64,000 bases of DNA from Rhodospirillaceae bacterium (GCA_022843945.1 JALHMR010000008.1:1-64000), one strand, 5' to 3'. Shown: positions 37,424 to 47,359, numbered from the stretch's first letter. Notes: generated from the letters alone by a model not told the origin. A program made the numbers and translations.

Positions 37424-37738
37424 CTATGGCCTGACTTCGATGCGGAACCGGATCGTGTCGCCGGGGCGGATCTTCTCCTTCTCCCGCACCTCGGCCTTGA
37501 GCGGCAGGATATAGGCGCCGGCCTTCCTGTCCGGGAAGATGGAGGTCTTCCAGCTCGTCTTGCCGATCGTCACCAGGACGGGGAGCGAGCCCCAGCCGCG
37601 TTTGAGGCTGCCGAAGAAATGGCTGATCGCCGCCGACTCCTTCTTTGGCAGGACGAGAAAATGCCAGACCGCCTTGCTGCCCTCGTAGAGCGTGACTTTG
37701 CCTTGCAGCTTGTACTGATGCAGCGGTGTTTCGGCCAT
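37424..37738 (-). CDS. DUF1905 protein
   Basis: The 104-residue protein matches DUF1905: GKVTLYEGSKAVWHFLVLPK, GSLPVLVTIGKTSWKTSIFPDRK and the closing KIRPGDTIRFRIEV. The function of the family is unknown; its fold is a small beta barrel. It lies eight bases behind the radical SAM gene and converges with the YdbL gene. Confidence 0.88.
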   Translation of the reverse strand: MAETPLHQYKLQGKVTLYEGSKAVWHFLVLPKKESAAISHFFGSLKRGWGSLPVLVTIGKTSWKTSIFPDRKAGAYILPLKAEVREKEKIRPGDTIRFRIEVRP

Positions 37739-37746
37739 CGACAGAT

Positions 37747-38856
37747 CTATAGCAGACTGAGCTGATCTCCAGCGCGCGGCGGCACCTTGAACAGCGATAG
37801 GTCAGGGTTCCAGTCGTTCTTGTTAAGGCCGAGCCGCTGGCAGGCCAGCGCGAAGCGCTTGCGCAGCAGCTGGGCATAGGGACCCTCGCCGCGCATACGG
37901 CTGCCGAAGCGGGGATCGTTGAGCCTGCCGCCGCGCGTCTCGCGCACCAGGTTCAGCACGTGCTTGGCCTTGAGCGGCGCGTGCGTCTCCAGCCATTCCT
38001 CGAACAGCTCCTTGATCTCGAAGGGCAGGCGCAGCAGCGTGTAGCCGGCGGAGCGTGCCCCCGCGGCTTGCGCCGCCTCGAGGATCGCTTCCAGCTCGTC
38101 GTCGTTGAGCGCCGGGATCATCGGTGCCGCCATCACGCCGGTCGGCACGCCGGCCTCGTTGAGCGCCTTGACCGCGGCCAGGCGTCGCGTCGGCGTCGAG
38201 GCGCGCGGCTCCATCGTGTTGGCCAGGTGCCGGTCGAGCGTGGTGATCGAGACGAAGACACGCACCAGGTCCTTCTCGGCCATCGGCGCGATGACATCGA
38301 GGTCGCGGATGACCAGCGCCGACTTGGTCACCAGGCTGAACGGATGATTGAAGTCGCGCAGCACCTCGAAGATGCCGCGGGTGATCTTCATCTGCCGCTC
38401 CAGCGGCTGGTAGGGATCGGTGTTGGTGCCCAGCGCGATCACCGACGGCTTGTAGCCGGGTTTGGCCAACTCGGCGGCGAGCAGGCGCGGGGCGTCCGGC
38501 TTCACCAGGATCTTGGTCTCGAAATCGAGGCCGGTCGACAGGCCGAGATAAGCGTGGCTCGGCCGGGCGAAGCAGTAGATGCAGCCGTGCTCGCAGCCCC
38601 GGTAGGGATTGATCGAGGTGTCGAACGGCACGTCGGGCGAATCGTTCTTGTTGAGGATGCTGCGCGTGGCGTCGCGCATCACCGTGGTGCGCACCGGGGC
38701 CTCGCCGTCCTCGCCCCCACTCCCTTCACCAAAATCGCCGGCGTGGACCGGCCAGCCGTCGTCGGTGGCGAAACGACTTGCGGGTTCAAAACGCCCCACC
38801 GGGTTGCTGATGGCGCCGCGCCCTTTGCGCGGCCGCTCGGGAACGATGTCGACCAT
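37747..38856 (-). CDS. PA0069-family radical SAM protein
   Basis: The 369-residue protein has the [4Fe-4S] motif CEHGCIYC with the family lead-in INPYRGCEHG, then the FETKILVK and ALGTNTDPYQP segments typical of the PA0069/Rv2578c group, related to spore photoproduct lyase-like enzymes. Substrate unknown. ATG 38856 starts MVDIVPERPRKGRG; ATG 38877 is an alternative. Confidence 0.9.
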   Translation of the reverse strand: MVDIVPERPRKGRGAISNPVGRFEPASRFATDDGWPVHAGDFGEGSGGEDGEAPVRTTVMRDATRSILNKNDSPDVPFDTSINPYRGCEHGCIYCFARPSHAYLGLSTGLDFETKILVKPDAPRLLAAELAKPGYKPSVIALGTNTDPYQPLERQMKITRGIFEVLRDFNHPFSLVTKSALVIRDLDVIAPMAEKDLVRVFVSITTLDRHLANTMEPRASTPTRRLAAVKALNEAGVPTGVMAAPMIPALNDDELEAILEAAQAAGARSAGYTLLRLPFEIKELFEEWLETHAPLKAKHVLNLVRETRGGRLNDPRFGSRMRGEGPYAQLLRKRFALACQRLGLNKNDWNPDLSLFKVPPRAGDQLSLL

Positions 38857-38946
38857 GCCCGGATTATGGGCTAGCATCGGAACAAATCAAGAACATTGTC
38901 CGAAGGATCTAGATCTGGTATGGTCAGCCCGTACGGAGCCCTATCG

Positions 38947-39330
38947 ATGGCACGCAAACGCGATAACGCCGGCCTCACGCCCCCGCAGATAAAGACGATT
39001 CGCGAGATCGCGCGCGAGCGCGGCCTGGAACTACCCGACGGCTGGGAAAGCGACGCCGCTTACGGCCGGGCGCTGCTCGATTGCCTGGCCATTCACCGCC
39101 AGGACCGGCCGCTGGCCGAGGTGGTGCGCTTCGTCAACAACCTGGTGGCCGAGGTCGAGCACGGCGCCACGGCCGACGATCTCCGGCAGAAATACCGGCT
39201 GCCGGTGAAGCTCGCCGTGACCCTGCATCGCTATGCGCTGAAGCAGCTCGGCTGGCGCGGCGCCGAGGACTGGTTCAGCGACCGCGAGCTCCTGAACCGC
39301 GCGCTCGAAGACGAAGGCGCCGCCGTCTAG
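38947..39330 (+). CDS. conserved hypothetical helical protein
   Basis: The 127-residue protein is predominantly helical and charged (TPPQIKTIREIARERGLELPDGW near the start in two segments, WFSDRELLNRALEDE at the end). No signal peptide, membrane helix or known domain is seen. GGAG lies a few bases before the ATG at 38947. It is divergent from the radical SAM gene. Confidence 0.7.
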   Translation: MARKRDNAGLTPPQIKTIREIARERGLELPDGWESDAAYGRALLDCLAIHRQDRPLAEVVRFVNNLVAEVEHGATADDLRQKYRLPVKLAVTLHRYALKQLGWRGAEDWFSDRELLNRALEDEGAAV

Positions 39331-39662
39331 CGCCGTTTCGCCGATCGTTCGGCGTCTCAGAACTTCCTGGTGAGGGTGAGGCAAGGCGCCGCCGCGTCAG
39401 GTCATAGACACGCCTGTCTTTGGCACGAGCTGAGGAAGATCCCCCGCGCCGGGCCGGTATGATCTTTTCTCACGCGCCGCAAATTGCATTTGTCGAGGAC
39501 GCGTTAAGCCGTTGAAAGATCGGTATAAACCGGAAGAGTCCGAAAAACGCCCCGTAACGTCTCATTAAGAGCGCGCTTCTACGGTCGCTCGCACATCGCT
39601 CGGCACGGAGCGATTCGCATTCGACGAAGCAGAGCGCAGAAAACAAACAAGGGGGCAAGCAG
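39331..39662. other. intergenic region upstream of the chemoreceptor gene
   Basis: This 332-base gap holds a small hairpin (CGCCGA / TCGGCG, 39,339-39,354) after the upstream gene, which may terminate it, and a run of AT-richer DNA from about 39,450 that probably contains the chemoreceptor promoter. I see no gene, clear -35/-10 pair or repeat. Confidence 0.4.
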
Positions 39663-41405
39663 ATGGCCGATCGTTCGTTCCAACCGGTGCCGACAGAGGA
39701 GAGCCTGATCCGCAGGCCGAGTGTCGCGCGGATCATCGTCCTCGTCATGAGTGTCCTCGTTGTTACCATCGGTATCGCCACGGCCGTCTTCCTCAAGAGC
39801 TTCAGCGAACTGAAGGTGCATGGACCGGTCTACGACGACATCAAGAGCGCCAGCGATCTGACCGCGGATATCCTCCCTCCGCCGCTCTATGTCATCGAGA
39901 CCTACCTGACGCTCTATCAGCTGCGCGCCGCGAAGAGTCCCGGTGAAGTCAGGAAGCTCGAGGACAGCCTGCAGACGCTCAAGAAGGATTTCGACGCGCG
40001 GAAAGTGTTCTGGGCGAAGAAGAACAGCGATGAGTTCCCCGCCGAGCAGAAGCGCGTCCTGGAGCGGGATGTGGAGCCGCCGGCCCAGCAGCTGTTCACG
40101 ACGGTCCAGACGAAGTTCCTGCCCGCGCTGCGCGAGGGGCGCGACCAGGATGTCGAGGCGGCGCTGGCGGAGATCACGGATCTGTATGCCAAGCATCGCA
40201 GCGGCGTGGATGAGCTGGTCAGGCTCGCGGCAGCGGCCGTCGAAGCATCCGAGGCCGCGGCCAGGGGCAGAAGCACCTTTCTGCTGTCGCTCGTCTATGC
40301 CCTGATCGCCGCGACGGTGATCGTCGCGGGTCTCGGCGCGATGACGCTGATCCGCCGGATCTCAAAACCGGTGCATCGCATGACGGCCGCGTTGATGTCC
40401 CTGGCCGGGGGCAACAATGCCGTGGAGATACCGGAGGCCGGCCGCAAGGACGAGATCGGCGACATGGCCAAAGCCGTTCAGGTGCTGAAGGAAAGCATGA
40501 TCGAGGCCGACGAGGTGGCCGCAACACAAAAAGCCGAGCAGGAAAAGAAGGAAGCGCGCGTCAAAGCCGTAGAGGGCTACATCGGCGCCTTCGACACCTC
40601 GGTGTCCGGGGTACTTCAGATGGTGTCCTCGGCCTCCACCGAGCTGCAAACCACGGCGCAATCGATGTCGACCACGGCGGAGGAGGCGAACCGCCGGGCG
40701 GCCGCCGTGGCGGCCGCATCCGAGCAGGCCTCATCGAATGTGCAAACCGTCGCCAGTGCGGCTGAAGAACTGTCGAGCTCGATCGGAGAGATCGGTCGGC
40801 AGGTGGGAGAGTCGACGCGAATCGCCAGTCATGCCGCCGAGCAGGCCCGCCAGACCAACGCCCAGATCCAGGGGCTTGCGGATGCAGCGCAGCGGATCGG
40901 CGACGTGGTGAAGCTGATAACCGACATCGCCGGCCAGACCAATCTCCTGGCGCTGAACGCGACCATCGAGGCGGCGCGCGCCGGCGAAGCCGGCAAGGGC
41001 TTCGCCGTCGTCGCCTCGGAGGTCAAGAGCCTGGCCAATCAGACAGCAAAGGCAACCGAAGAGATCGGCGCCAAGATCGCCGAAATGCAGGCGGCGACGG
41101 GCAGTTCCGTCAAGGCCGTGCAGAACATCGGCCAGACGATTGAGCGGATCAACGAGATTGCAACCACGATAGCCTCGGCGGTCGAACAGCAGGCCTCGGC
41201 AACCAGGGAGATCGCACGCAATGTGCAGCAGGCCTCCGCCGGAACCAACGATGTCTCGTCCAATATTTCAGGCGTGACCAAAGCGGCCGCCGACACCGGC
41301 GCCGCCGCCACTCAGGTCCTCGGCGCTTCCACCGAATTGTCCAGGCAGTCCGAGACGCTGCGTCTCCAGGTCGATGGGTTCCTGGACAGGATGCGTTCCG
41401 CGTAG
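39663..41405 (+). CDS. methyl-accepting chemotaxis protein
   Basis: The 580-residue receptor has two membrane helices (about 23-45 and 207-232) framing a helical ligand-binding domain of about 160 residues, then a HAMP domain ([19 protein letters not shown]) and a signalling domain with the invariant hairpin tip [20 protein letters not shown]. The ligand is unknown. No other chemotaxis genes lie in the window. An AGGGGG ribosome site precedes ATG 39663. Confidence 0.95.
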   Translation: MADRSFQPVPTEESLIRRPSVARIIVLVMSVLVVTIGIATAVFLKSFSELKVHGPVYDDIKSASDLTADILPPPLYVIETYLTLYQLRAAKSPGEVRKLEDSLQTLKKDFDARKVFWAKKNSDEFPAEQKRVLERDVEPPAQQLFTTVQTKFLPALREGRDQDVEAALAEITDLYAKHRSGVDELVRLAAAAVEASEAAARGRSTFLLSLVYALIAATVIVAGLGAMTLIRRISKPVHRMTAALMSLAGGNNAVEIPEAGRKDEIGDMAKAVQVLKESMIEADEVAATQKAEQEKKEARVKAVEGYIGAFDTSVSGVLQMVSSASTELQTTAQSMSTTAEEANRRAAAVAAASEQASSNVQTVASAAEELSSSIGEIGRQVGESTRIASHAAEQARQTNAQIQGLADAAQRIGDVVKLITDIAGQTNLLALNATIEAARAGEAGKGFAVVASEVKSLANQTAKATEEIGAKIAEMQAATGSSVKAVQNIGQTIERINEIATTIASAVEQQASATREIARNVQQASAGTNDVSSNISGVTKAAADTGAAATQVLGASTELSRQSETLRLQVDGFLDRMRSA

Positions 41406-41450
41406 GCAGGGCGAAAATGCTGAGCCGGAGAGAGGCTTTCCTCTAGGGCT

Positions 41451-42680
41451 CTAGTCCTGCAGCTCGTTCCAGATGCGGTCCATGTCCTTGTGGTGCCGCT
41501 TGAACAGGTCGATGAGCTTGGGATCGAAATGGGCGAGCGGGTTGATGCGCTCGTCGCCCTCGACGATGATCTTGTACGCCTCTTCGTGGCTGTAGCCGTT
41601 CTTGTAGGGCCGCGGGCTGCGCAGGGCATCGTAGACGTCGGCGAGCTGCACCAGCCGCGCCGAGAGCGGGATCTGCTCGCCCTTGAGGCCGCGCGGGTAG
41701 CCCGTGCCGTCCCATTTCTCGTGGTGGCAGAGCGCGATCTCGGCCGCCATCTTCAGGCGGTCGGACTGCAGCAGGATCTGGTGGCCGTATTGCGGATGCA
41801 GGTTCATCTCCAGGCGCTCCTCGGGCGTCAGCCGGCCCTTCTTCTTGAGCACGGCTGAATCGACGCTCATCTTGCCCACGTCGTGGAGCTGCGCCGAGTA
41901 GCGGATCTCGTCGCAGAACTCGGCCGGCATGCCGATCTTCTGGGCGAGCATGTAGGCGTATTCGTTGACCCGCACGATGTGGTTGCCGGTGTCCTCGTCG
42001 TGCAGCTCGGCGGCCCGTGCGAGCAGGCGGATCGAGATCTGGAACGCCTCTTCGGTCTGGTCCTTGAGCGCGTTGATGCGCTTCCGCTGGCGCTGCAGGG
42101 TCCGGCTGCGCTCCTTGAGTCGCCGGTTCTGCTCCTGGATGCGCTCGATCATCAGCGCCCGTTCGATGGCGCCGCCGACGATGTGGTTGATCGGCTGGAT
42201 GAGGGCGGCGTCCTCGCTCGAGAAGGCGAGCGGCCCCTTGCCGGCGGGGTCGCGCTTGTTGATCAGCTGCACCACGCCAATGACTTCCTCGGCGTAGTTC
42301 TTCAGCGGAAAACACAGAACCGAACGCGAGCGGAAGCCCGTCACCTTGTCGCTGTCGGGATTGAACTTGTAGGGCTTGTCGGCCGGGATCTTGTAGACGT
42401 CGTCGATGCGGATGCGCTCGCCGGTGCGGGCCACGTAGCCGGCGATCGAGCTGGCGTCGATCGGCAGCTTGAGCGCTTCCGGCGGCACGGCGATGATGTC
42501 GTTCTGCAGGCTGGCGATCTCCAGGATCTTCTTCCGGCCGCGCGCCCGGACGGTGAAGATCGAGCCGGCCTCGGCCCCGGTCAGCTTGCGGCTTTTGACC
42601 AGCACCCGGTGCAGCAGGTCGCTCACGGCGGGCTGGGGCCCACCGCTGATGAATTCCACGAATTCGAGGAGAACGCTCAC
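41451..42680 (-). CDS. GAF and HD-GYP domain protein, probable c-di-GMP phosphodiesterase
   Basis: The 409-residue protein has a GAF sensor (about 20-175), a coiled-coil linker (about 175-210) and an HD-GYP domain with HD at 266-267 (LHDVGK) and HHEKWDGTGYP at 319-329, followed by GLKGEQIPLSARLVQLADVYDAL. All catalytic residues are kept, so it should degrade cyclic di-GMP. Start is GTG 42680; the frame is open further upstream but without coding character. Confidence 0.92.
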   Translation of the reverse strand: MSVLLEFVEFISGGPQPAVSDLLHRVLVKSRKLTGAEAGSIFTVRARGRKKILEIASLQNDIIAVPPEALKLPIDASSIAGYVARTGERIRIDDVYKIPADKPYKFNPDSDKVTGFRSRSVLCFPLKNYAEEVIGVVQLINKRDPAGKGPLAFSSEDAALIQPINHIVGGAIERALMIERIQEQNRRLKERSRTLQRQRKRINALKDQTEEAFQISIRLLARAAELHDEDTGNHIVRVNEYAYMLAQKIGMPAEFCDEIRYSAQLHDVGKMSVDSAVLKKKGRLTPEERLEMNLHPQYGHQILLQSDRLKMAAEIALCHHEKWDGTGYPRGLKGEQIPLSARLVQLADVYDALRSPRPYKNGYSHEEAYKIIVEGDERINPLAHFDPKLIDLFKRHHKDMDRIWNELQD

Positions 42681-42687
42681 ACCGGTA

Positions 42688-43695
42688 TTATTGCATGGCG
42701 CTAAAAAATTTCGCCAGCCGTTCGGCGTCGAGGGCCTCGGCGATGGCCTGCCGGGCGAGCGTGCGGGCCGCCGGCTCCAGCACCCGCTCGGCCCCGCTGA
42801 CCTGGAAGGCGGCGTAGGCGGCGGTGGTGCGCAACGCCACCAGGCGGGCAAAAGGCTGCAGCCACGGCCGCAGCGCGCGGGAAGCCGCCGCGCCCCGGGC
42901 CTTGAAATAGGCATCGAGGAAGCGCTGGCGGTCCGCCGCGCTCAGGCGCTCGCCGGCCCGGCCCCAGGCCACGGCCATGGGCAGCGTCGCGTGGGCCAGG
43001 TCGATGGCGGGCGAGGCGTATTGGCCGCGCTCGAGATCGAGGCAGATCGCCCGGTCCCTGCCGGAGCGGGCGTCCCTGACGATGAGGAAATTGCGCGGAT
43101 GGCCATCGGTGACGATCAGCGTCCGCGGGGCTGTTCGCAGCTTTTTGGCATGGTCGCGGGCGAAGTCGCGGGCCCAGCGCCGTTCGGCGTCGAGGATCGC
43201 CTTGGTCTCCGGAGTCAGGGCCGAGGCGCCACGCTCCAGGTTCTGCTCGATCAGGGCCAACGTCGCGGCGAAGGGCTCCGCGGGGGCCGGAATGGGGGCG
43301 CGGACCCGCGGCACCTTCAGGCCATGGATGGCGGCCAGGGCCGTGGCGATCGCCACAAGATTCTCTGGCACGCGCGGGACCTCGCCGCCGACCGCCTCGA
43401 CCAGCAGGGCGCCGGACGGCAGGTCACGCGAGGGCGGCAGGACGGCGTGCAGGGCCGGCGTGTGGCCGCTGGCCGCGGCGCGCTGGAAGATCGCGGCCTG
43501 GCGGGTGAGCAGCGGGGCGCTGCCGGGCAGGATCGGCACCCGGAGCACGAGGCCGCGTCCCTTGAGGCGCCAATGCCGGTGGGCGAGGCCGTGGCGCGGC
43601 AACTCCTCGAGGGTGGCGGCACGCACGTTCGCGCCCGCGGCGTTTAGTGCCGTCACTAGGGCGCGACGACCGGGGACGATCAGCCGGGATGACAT
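42688..43695 (-). CDS. aminoglycoside-phosphotransferase/choline-kinase-like protein
   Basis: The 335-residue protein has a kinase-like fold: catalytic-loop-like TDGHPRNFLI and the metal-binding Asp in AICLDLERGQYASPAIDLAH. The loop order differs from the classical HGDxxxxN, so activity is uncertain. It lies seven bases upstream of the HD-GYP gene. The substrate is unknown; it is probably not a resistance determinant. Confidence 0.75.
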   Translation of the reverse strand: MSSRLIVPGRRALVTALNAAGANVRAATLEELPRHGLAHRHWRLKGRGLVLRVPILPGSAPLLTRQAAIFQRAAASGHTPALHAVLPPSRDLPSGALLVEAVGGEVPRVPENLVAIATALAAIHGLKVPRVRAPIPAPAEPFAATLALIEQNLERGASALTPETKAILDAERRWARDFARDHAKKLRTAPRTLIVTDGHPRNFLIVRDARSGRDRAICLDLERGQYASPAIDLAHATLPMAVAWGRAGERLSAADRQRFLDAYFKARGAAASRALRPWLQPFARLVALRTTAAYAAFQVSGAERVLEPAARTLARQAIAEALDAERLAKFFSAMQ

Positions 43696-43742
43696 GGTCG
43701 TTACATAACCCGGCCTGAGTCCCGGTGCTATCATCCTGAGCG

Positions 43743-44411
43743 ATGCTGAGCCTGGTGATCCCGACGCTGAATGCCGCGAGCGGCCTGCCGACGACCCTCG
43801 CCGCGCTGGGCGAGCGGCCGGCCGGCAGCGAGATCGTGATCTGCGATGGCGGGTCGGGCGACGGCACGGTTTCCATCGCACAAGAGCAGGGAGTGCGTGT
43901 CGTCACGGCGCCGCGCGGCCGCGGCCCACAGCTGATCGCCGGAGCACAAGCAGCGCGGGGCGACTGGCTCCTGTTCCTGCACGCGGATACGCGGCTGGAA
44001 GCGGGCTGGTCGAGGGCGGTCGCCGATATTTGCGCCTCCCCCGCAGCGGCCGAGCGCGCTGCCTATTTCCGTTTTGCCCTGGATGATCAGTCGGCCGCCG
44101 CCCGGCGCCTCGAGGCGCTGGTCGCCGTGCGCTGCCGGTTGTTCGCGCTGCCGTACGGCGATCAGGGGCTGCTGATCAGCGCCGCGCTCTATCGGGCGCT
44201 GGGCGGTTACCGCCCGCTGATGCTGATGGAAGACGTGGATCTCGTGCGCCGGCTGGGCCGCCGCCGGCTGCACGGCCTCGCTCATCCCGCTGTCACCTCG
44301 GCGGCGCGTTATCGAGACGGATACGTTCGGCGTTCGGCCCGCAATCTCGCCTGCCTGTCTCTCTATTTCGCGGGCGTGGCGCCGGCGCGCATCGCCCGGC
44401 TTTACGGATGA
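43743..44411 (+). CDS. TIGR04283-type family 2 glycosyltransferase
   Basis: The 222-residue GT2 enzyme starts LSLVIPTLNA, with the nucleotide-sugar Asp in ICDGGSGDGT, then LLFLHADTRL and LMEDVDLVRR. The TIGR04283 group co-occurs with rSAM/selenodomain and arsenosugar synthesis genes elsewhere, but no ArsS-like gene is present here. Its TGA overlaps the next ATG (ATGA at 44,408). Confidence 0.87.
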   Translation: MLSLVIPTLNAASGLPTTLAALGERPAGSEIVICDGGSGDGTVSIAQEQGVRVVTAPRGRGPQLIAGAQAARGDWLLFLHADTRLEAGWSRAVADICASPAAAERAAYFRFALDDQSAAARRLEALVAVRCRLFALPYGDQGLLISAALYRALGGYRPLMLMEDVDLVRRLGRRRLHGLAHPAVTSAARYRDGYVRRSARNLACLSLYFAGVAPARIARLYG

Positions 44412-45001
44412 CCCGGCGCACGCTCGTCATCTTCGCCAAGGCGCCAGTGCTCGGCCGAGTGAAGAGCCGGCTCGCGGCCGGCATCGGCAGTGCTGCCGCG
44501 CTGGCTTTCTATCGCCGCACGCTGGCCGGCGTGCTGCGCCGCGTGGCGCGGGACCGCCGTTGGCAGACCATTCTGGCCGTGACCCCAGACAGTGCGGCGC
44601 GCTCGACGCGACGCTGGCCGATGAAGCTCGAGCGCCAGTCCCAGGGAACAGGCGATCTCGGTGCGCGGATGGCGCGCGTTCTCGAGCGTGGCCGGCCCGG
44701 CCTCGTGCTGATCGTCGGCTCCGATATTCCGGATATCACGCCCACGCTTGTCTGGCGCGGGTTCCGCGCCCTGGGCGCATCCGATGCCGTATTCGGTCCG
44801 GCGCGCGACGGCGGCTACTGGCTGGTCGGTGCGCGTCGCGGCTTGAAGCTGCGCGGTTCGTTCAGGGATGTGCGCTGGTCAAGCCAGCATGCGCTGGCCG
44901 ATACATTGAGTAATTTGAAGCATCGTCGCGTTGCCCTGGTCGACGAGCTCGACGATATCGACGACGCCAGCGTACTGCAGCGCTGGCGCGCTTCCAGCTA
45001 G
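44408..45001 (+). CDS. TIGR04282-type nucleotidyltransferase-like glycosyltransferase
   Basis: The 197-residue protein starts LVIFAKAPVLGRVKSRLA, the hallmark of the TIGR04282/DUF2064 group, with the IVGSDIPDITP metal site and GPARDGGYWLVGA. It is the standard partner of the upstream GT2 gene. The pair probably builds and transfers a sugar nucleotide; the product is unknown. Confidence 0.88.
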   Translation: MTRRTLVIFAKAPVLGRVKSRLAAGIGSAAALAFYRRTLAGVLRRVARDRRWQTILAVTPDSAARSTRRWPMKLERQSQGTGDLGARMARVLERGRPGLVLIVGSDIPDITPTLVWRGFRALGASDAVFGPARDGGYWLVGARRGLKLRGSFRDVRWSSQHALADTLSNLKHRRVALVDELDDIDDASVLQRWRASS

Positions 45002-45062
45002 GCCTTATCCCATTTGGAACTGGCTTATCCCCAAGGCGTTCTGATCCCGTAAGGGAGTTGAC

Positions 45063-45266
45063 ATGAATTTCGACCCCAGCGGTTGGCTGTGGTTCCTGCT
45101 CGACGTGCTGGCCACCGGAATCCTGGCGCTGGCCATTCTCGTCGCCTATCGCAGCTTCCAGCAGCGCTTCGAGGCGCCGGCGGCGCGGCGCCGCCGTGAG
45201 ACCGACGAGACGCAGGCTGAGCTTTTGCGCGCACAGGCCGAACGTCAGCGCCTCAGCCGCTCGTAG
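45063..45266 (+). CDS. small single-pass membrane protein
   Basis: The 67-residue product has one N-terminal membrane helix (WLWFLLDVLATGILALAILVAY) followed by a highly charged helix rich in Arg, Glu and Gln. AAGGGAG lies about eight bases before the ATG. Its last 22 bases overlap the convergent hydrolase gene. No family recognised. Confidence 0.6.
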   Translation: MNFDPSGWLWFLLDVLATGILALAILVAYRSFQQRFEAPAARRRRETDETQAELLRAQAERQRLSRS

Positions 45267-46306
45267 AGCCAGTCGGCGACCAGCGGTCGCCAGGCCCACG
45301 GCATGTTGTTGACCACGTGATTGCCGTGCTCGTACATCGCCAGATGTTTATCGCTTGAGGCGATCTCGGCATACAGCCGTTCCGCCTGCGCGGGCGGGAT
45401 CAGCCGGTCCTGCTTGCCGAACACCACCAGTGTCGGCACCCGGATCCTGCCGGCGACGCCTTCCAGGTTGAGCCGCTGCGCTGCCTTCTTCGCGGCGGCC
45501 AGGTCGGGCGAGTGGCTGCGGAAGCGGAAAGCCTGCTGGGTGAGCGACGGCACTTGGTCGAAATGGGCGCCGAAGTCGTAAGGCCCGCCGACCGGGGCCA
45601 CGCCGCGCAACCGCGTCTCGAAGGCCGCCGCGCGGGCCACGTAGTAGCCGCCGAGGCTGACCCCCGTGGCGCCGACGCGGGTGCCGTCGACATCCTTGCG
45701 CCCGGCCAGCCAGTCGAGCGCGGCCGTTGCCACCTTCTCGAATTCGGGCTCGATCGGCAGCTTTTCCGATTCACCCTGGCCGGGCCCGTCGAGGGTGAGC
45801 GTGGCCATGCCGCGGCGATGGAACAGCGGCTCGAAACTGTTCATCTCCTCTTTCACCGAGTCGAGGCCGACGATGATCAGCACCACCGGCGGTCGCTCGA
45901 CCCCCGCCGGCTTGCGCAGGTAGCCCGGCAGCTCCGTGCCGGCATAGGGCACGCCGATGCGTTCCGCGGGGGGATCAAGATGCGCGATGGCCTTGCGATA
46001 GTTGCCGTGGGTCGCGGCGTCGGCCTTGCGATACTCGTCCATCTTCTCGAAGAAGACGAACTTGCCGAAATGGTGGCAGAGCGAGGCGCGCACCCAGGCG
46101 TCGGCGGCCGAGACGGGGCTGCGCCGAGCCTCGGCCTCCCGGGCCAGGGTTTCATGCTTGGCCGCGGTCTTCGACCACTCGCCGCACCACTCCTCCCAGC
46201 GCGTTATGCGGGCCGTGGTGGTGACGAAGTCGTTGTAGTCGATGCCATTGGCGATCATCCGCGGCGCCCAATGGCCGACCGCGGCCTGGATCCGCGCATC
46301 GCTCAC
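45245..46306 (-). CDS. alpha/beta hydrolase, FrsA/DUF1100-like
   Basis: The 353-residue protein has an N-terminal helical cap (about 1-130) and an alpha/beta hydrolase core with nucleophile elbow GVSLGG, Asp in FGKQDRLIP and His in YEHGNHVVN. It resembles 2,6-dihydroxypseudooxynicotine hydrolase and related C-C or ester hydrolases. It is the last gene of the ABC uptake operon, so it may act on the imported compound. Confidence 0.87.
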   Translation of the reverse strand: MSDARIQAAVGHWAPRMIANGIDYNDFVTTTARITRWEEWCGEWSKTAAKHETLAREAEARRSPVSAADAWVRASLCHHFGKFVFFEKMDEYRKADAATHGNYRKAIAHLDPPAERIGVPYAGTELPGYLRKPAGVERPPVVLIIVGLDSVKEEMNSFEPLFHRRGMATLTLDGPGQGESEKLPIEPEFEKVATAALDWLAGRKDVDGTRVGATGVSLGGYYVARAAAFETRLRGVAPVGGPYDFGAHFDQVPSLTQQAFRFRSHSPDLAAAKKAAQRLNLEGVAGRIRVPTLVVFGKQDRLIPPAQAERLYAEIASSDKHLAMYEHGNHVVNNMPWAWRPLVADWLYERLRR

Positions 46307-46312
46307 GAGGGG

Positions 46313-47359
46313 CTACTCTTTGCAGTTGCCGATGGTCACCGGGCCGCCGAGCTTGGCCATCGCCTCCTTGGCCAGCGATTCGTCGACCACCTGCTCGAAG
46401 CTCGGCTTCTTGGCCGGTTCGATGTCGCCGTTGGCCACGGCGTTGTCGATCGACCACTCGGTGCGCTGGCGGTTGACGCCCGTGTTGACCGACCAGACGC
46501 AGTTCTTGGTGAGCTGCGCGAGGGCATACTCGACCGCCGGCTTCGGCTTTTCCGTGGCCTGGACGATATGCGGGATGACCTTTTCCTTGTCCTGGTACAT
46601 CAGCCGGTTGGCTTCCATCATCGCGGCGATGGTGTCGACCAGGGTGGCCCGCTCGGCGGCGATCATGCCGTCCGAGGCGCCGTAGGCGTTGAAATAATAG
46701 TTGGGCAGCAGCTCGGCCATGACGACCAGCGGGTGGACACCCGGCTTCTGCTGCTGGGCGAGATGGACATCCTCGGGATGCAGCGCCACGCCCTCGATCT
46801 GGCCGGTGACCAGGCCGGGCAGGCGGCCGGCGGTGCCCTGGCTGACGAACTGCACGTCGTCGACCGTCAGGTTGGCGGTCTTCAGCACCTCGCGGCCGAC
46901 GCGCCAGTTGAGGCTGCCGACACCGCCGCCGGCGGCACTCATGCGCTTGCCCTTGAGGTCGGCGGCGGTCTTGATGCTCTCGGCCACCACGTAGGCCTGC
47001 GGCATGCGCGGGGCGAGGCCCCAGATCTGCTTGGCCCTCACCCCGCCGCCGATCGCCGTCTCGGTGATGTTGGAGATGGCCTGGCCGCGCGACACGGCGG
47101 CCACCGCCGTGGCCGACAGGCCGCCCTCGAACTGGATGATGTTGGCCTCGACACAGCGCTTGGCGAACAGGCCGAGCGCCTTGGCGACGTAAGGGCTGGT
47201 GTGCACGACGTTCGGCGGCGAGACCGAGACGCCGACGTTGATCTTGCGCATGGCCGGGCAGGCCTGCGCGGCGGCGGGCGTTGGCTCGACGGTGACCAGC
47301 AGGGCGGCAACAGCGGCTGCTCCGGCCAGAAGGCGACGATCGATGGTGGTCTTCGTCAC
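46313..47359 (-). CDS. ABC transporter substrate-binding protein
   Basis: The 348-residue periplasmic protein has a signal peptide (cleavage near PAAAQA) and an NMT1/SsuA-like fold (SPYVAKALGLFAKRCVEANI, DLKGKRMSAAGGGVGSL). Four Cys residues in the mature part may form disulfides. Six bases separate it from the hydrolase gene downstream; the permease gene lies 36 bases upstream. Confidence 0.88.
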   Translation of the reverse strand: MTKTTIDRRLLAGAAAVAALLVTVEPTPAAAQACPAMRKINVGVSVSPPNVVHTSPYVAKALGLFAKRCVEANIIQFEGGLSATAVAAVSRGQAISNITETAIGGGVRAKQIWGLAPRMPQAYVVAESIKTAADLKGKRMSAAGGGVGSLNWRVGREVLKTANLTVDDVQFVSQGTAGRLPGLVTGQIEGVALHPEDVHLAQQQKPGVHPLVVMAELLPNYYFNAYGASDGMIAAERATLVDTIAAMMEANRLMYQDKEKVIPHIVQATEKPKPAVEYALAQLTKNCVWSVNTGVNRQRTEWSIDNAVANGDIEPAKKPSFEQVVDESLAKEAMAKLGGPVTIGNCKE

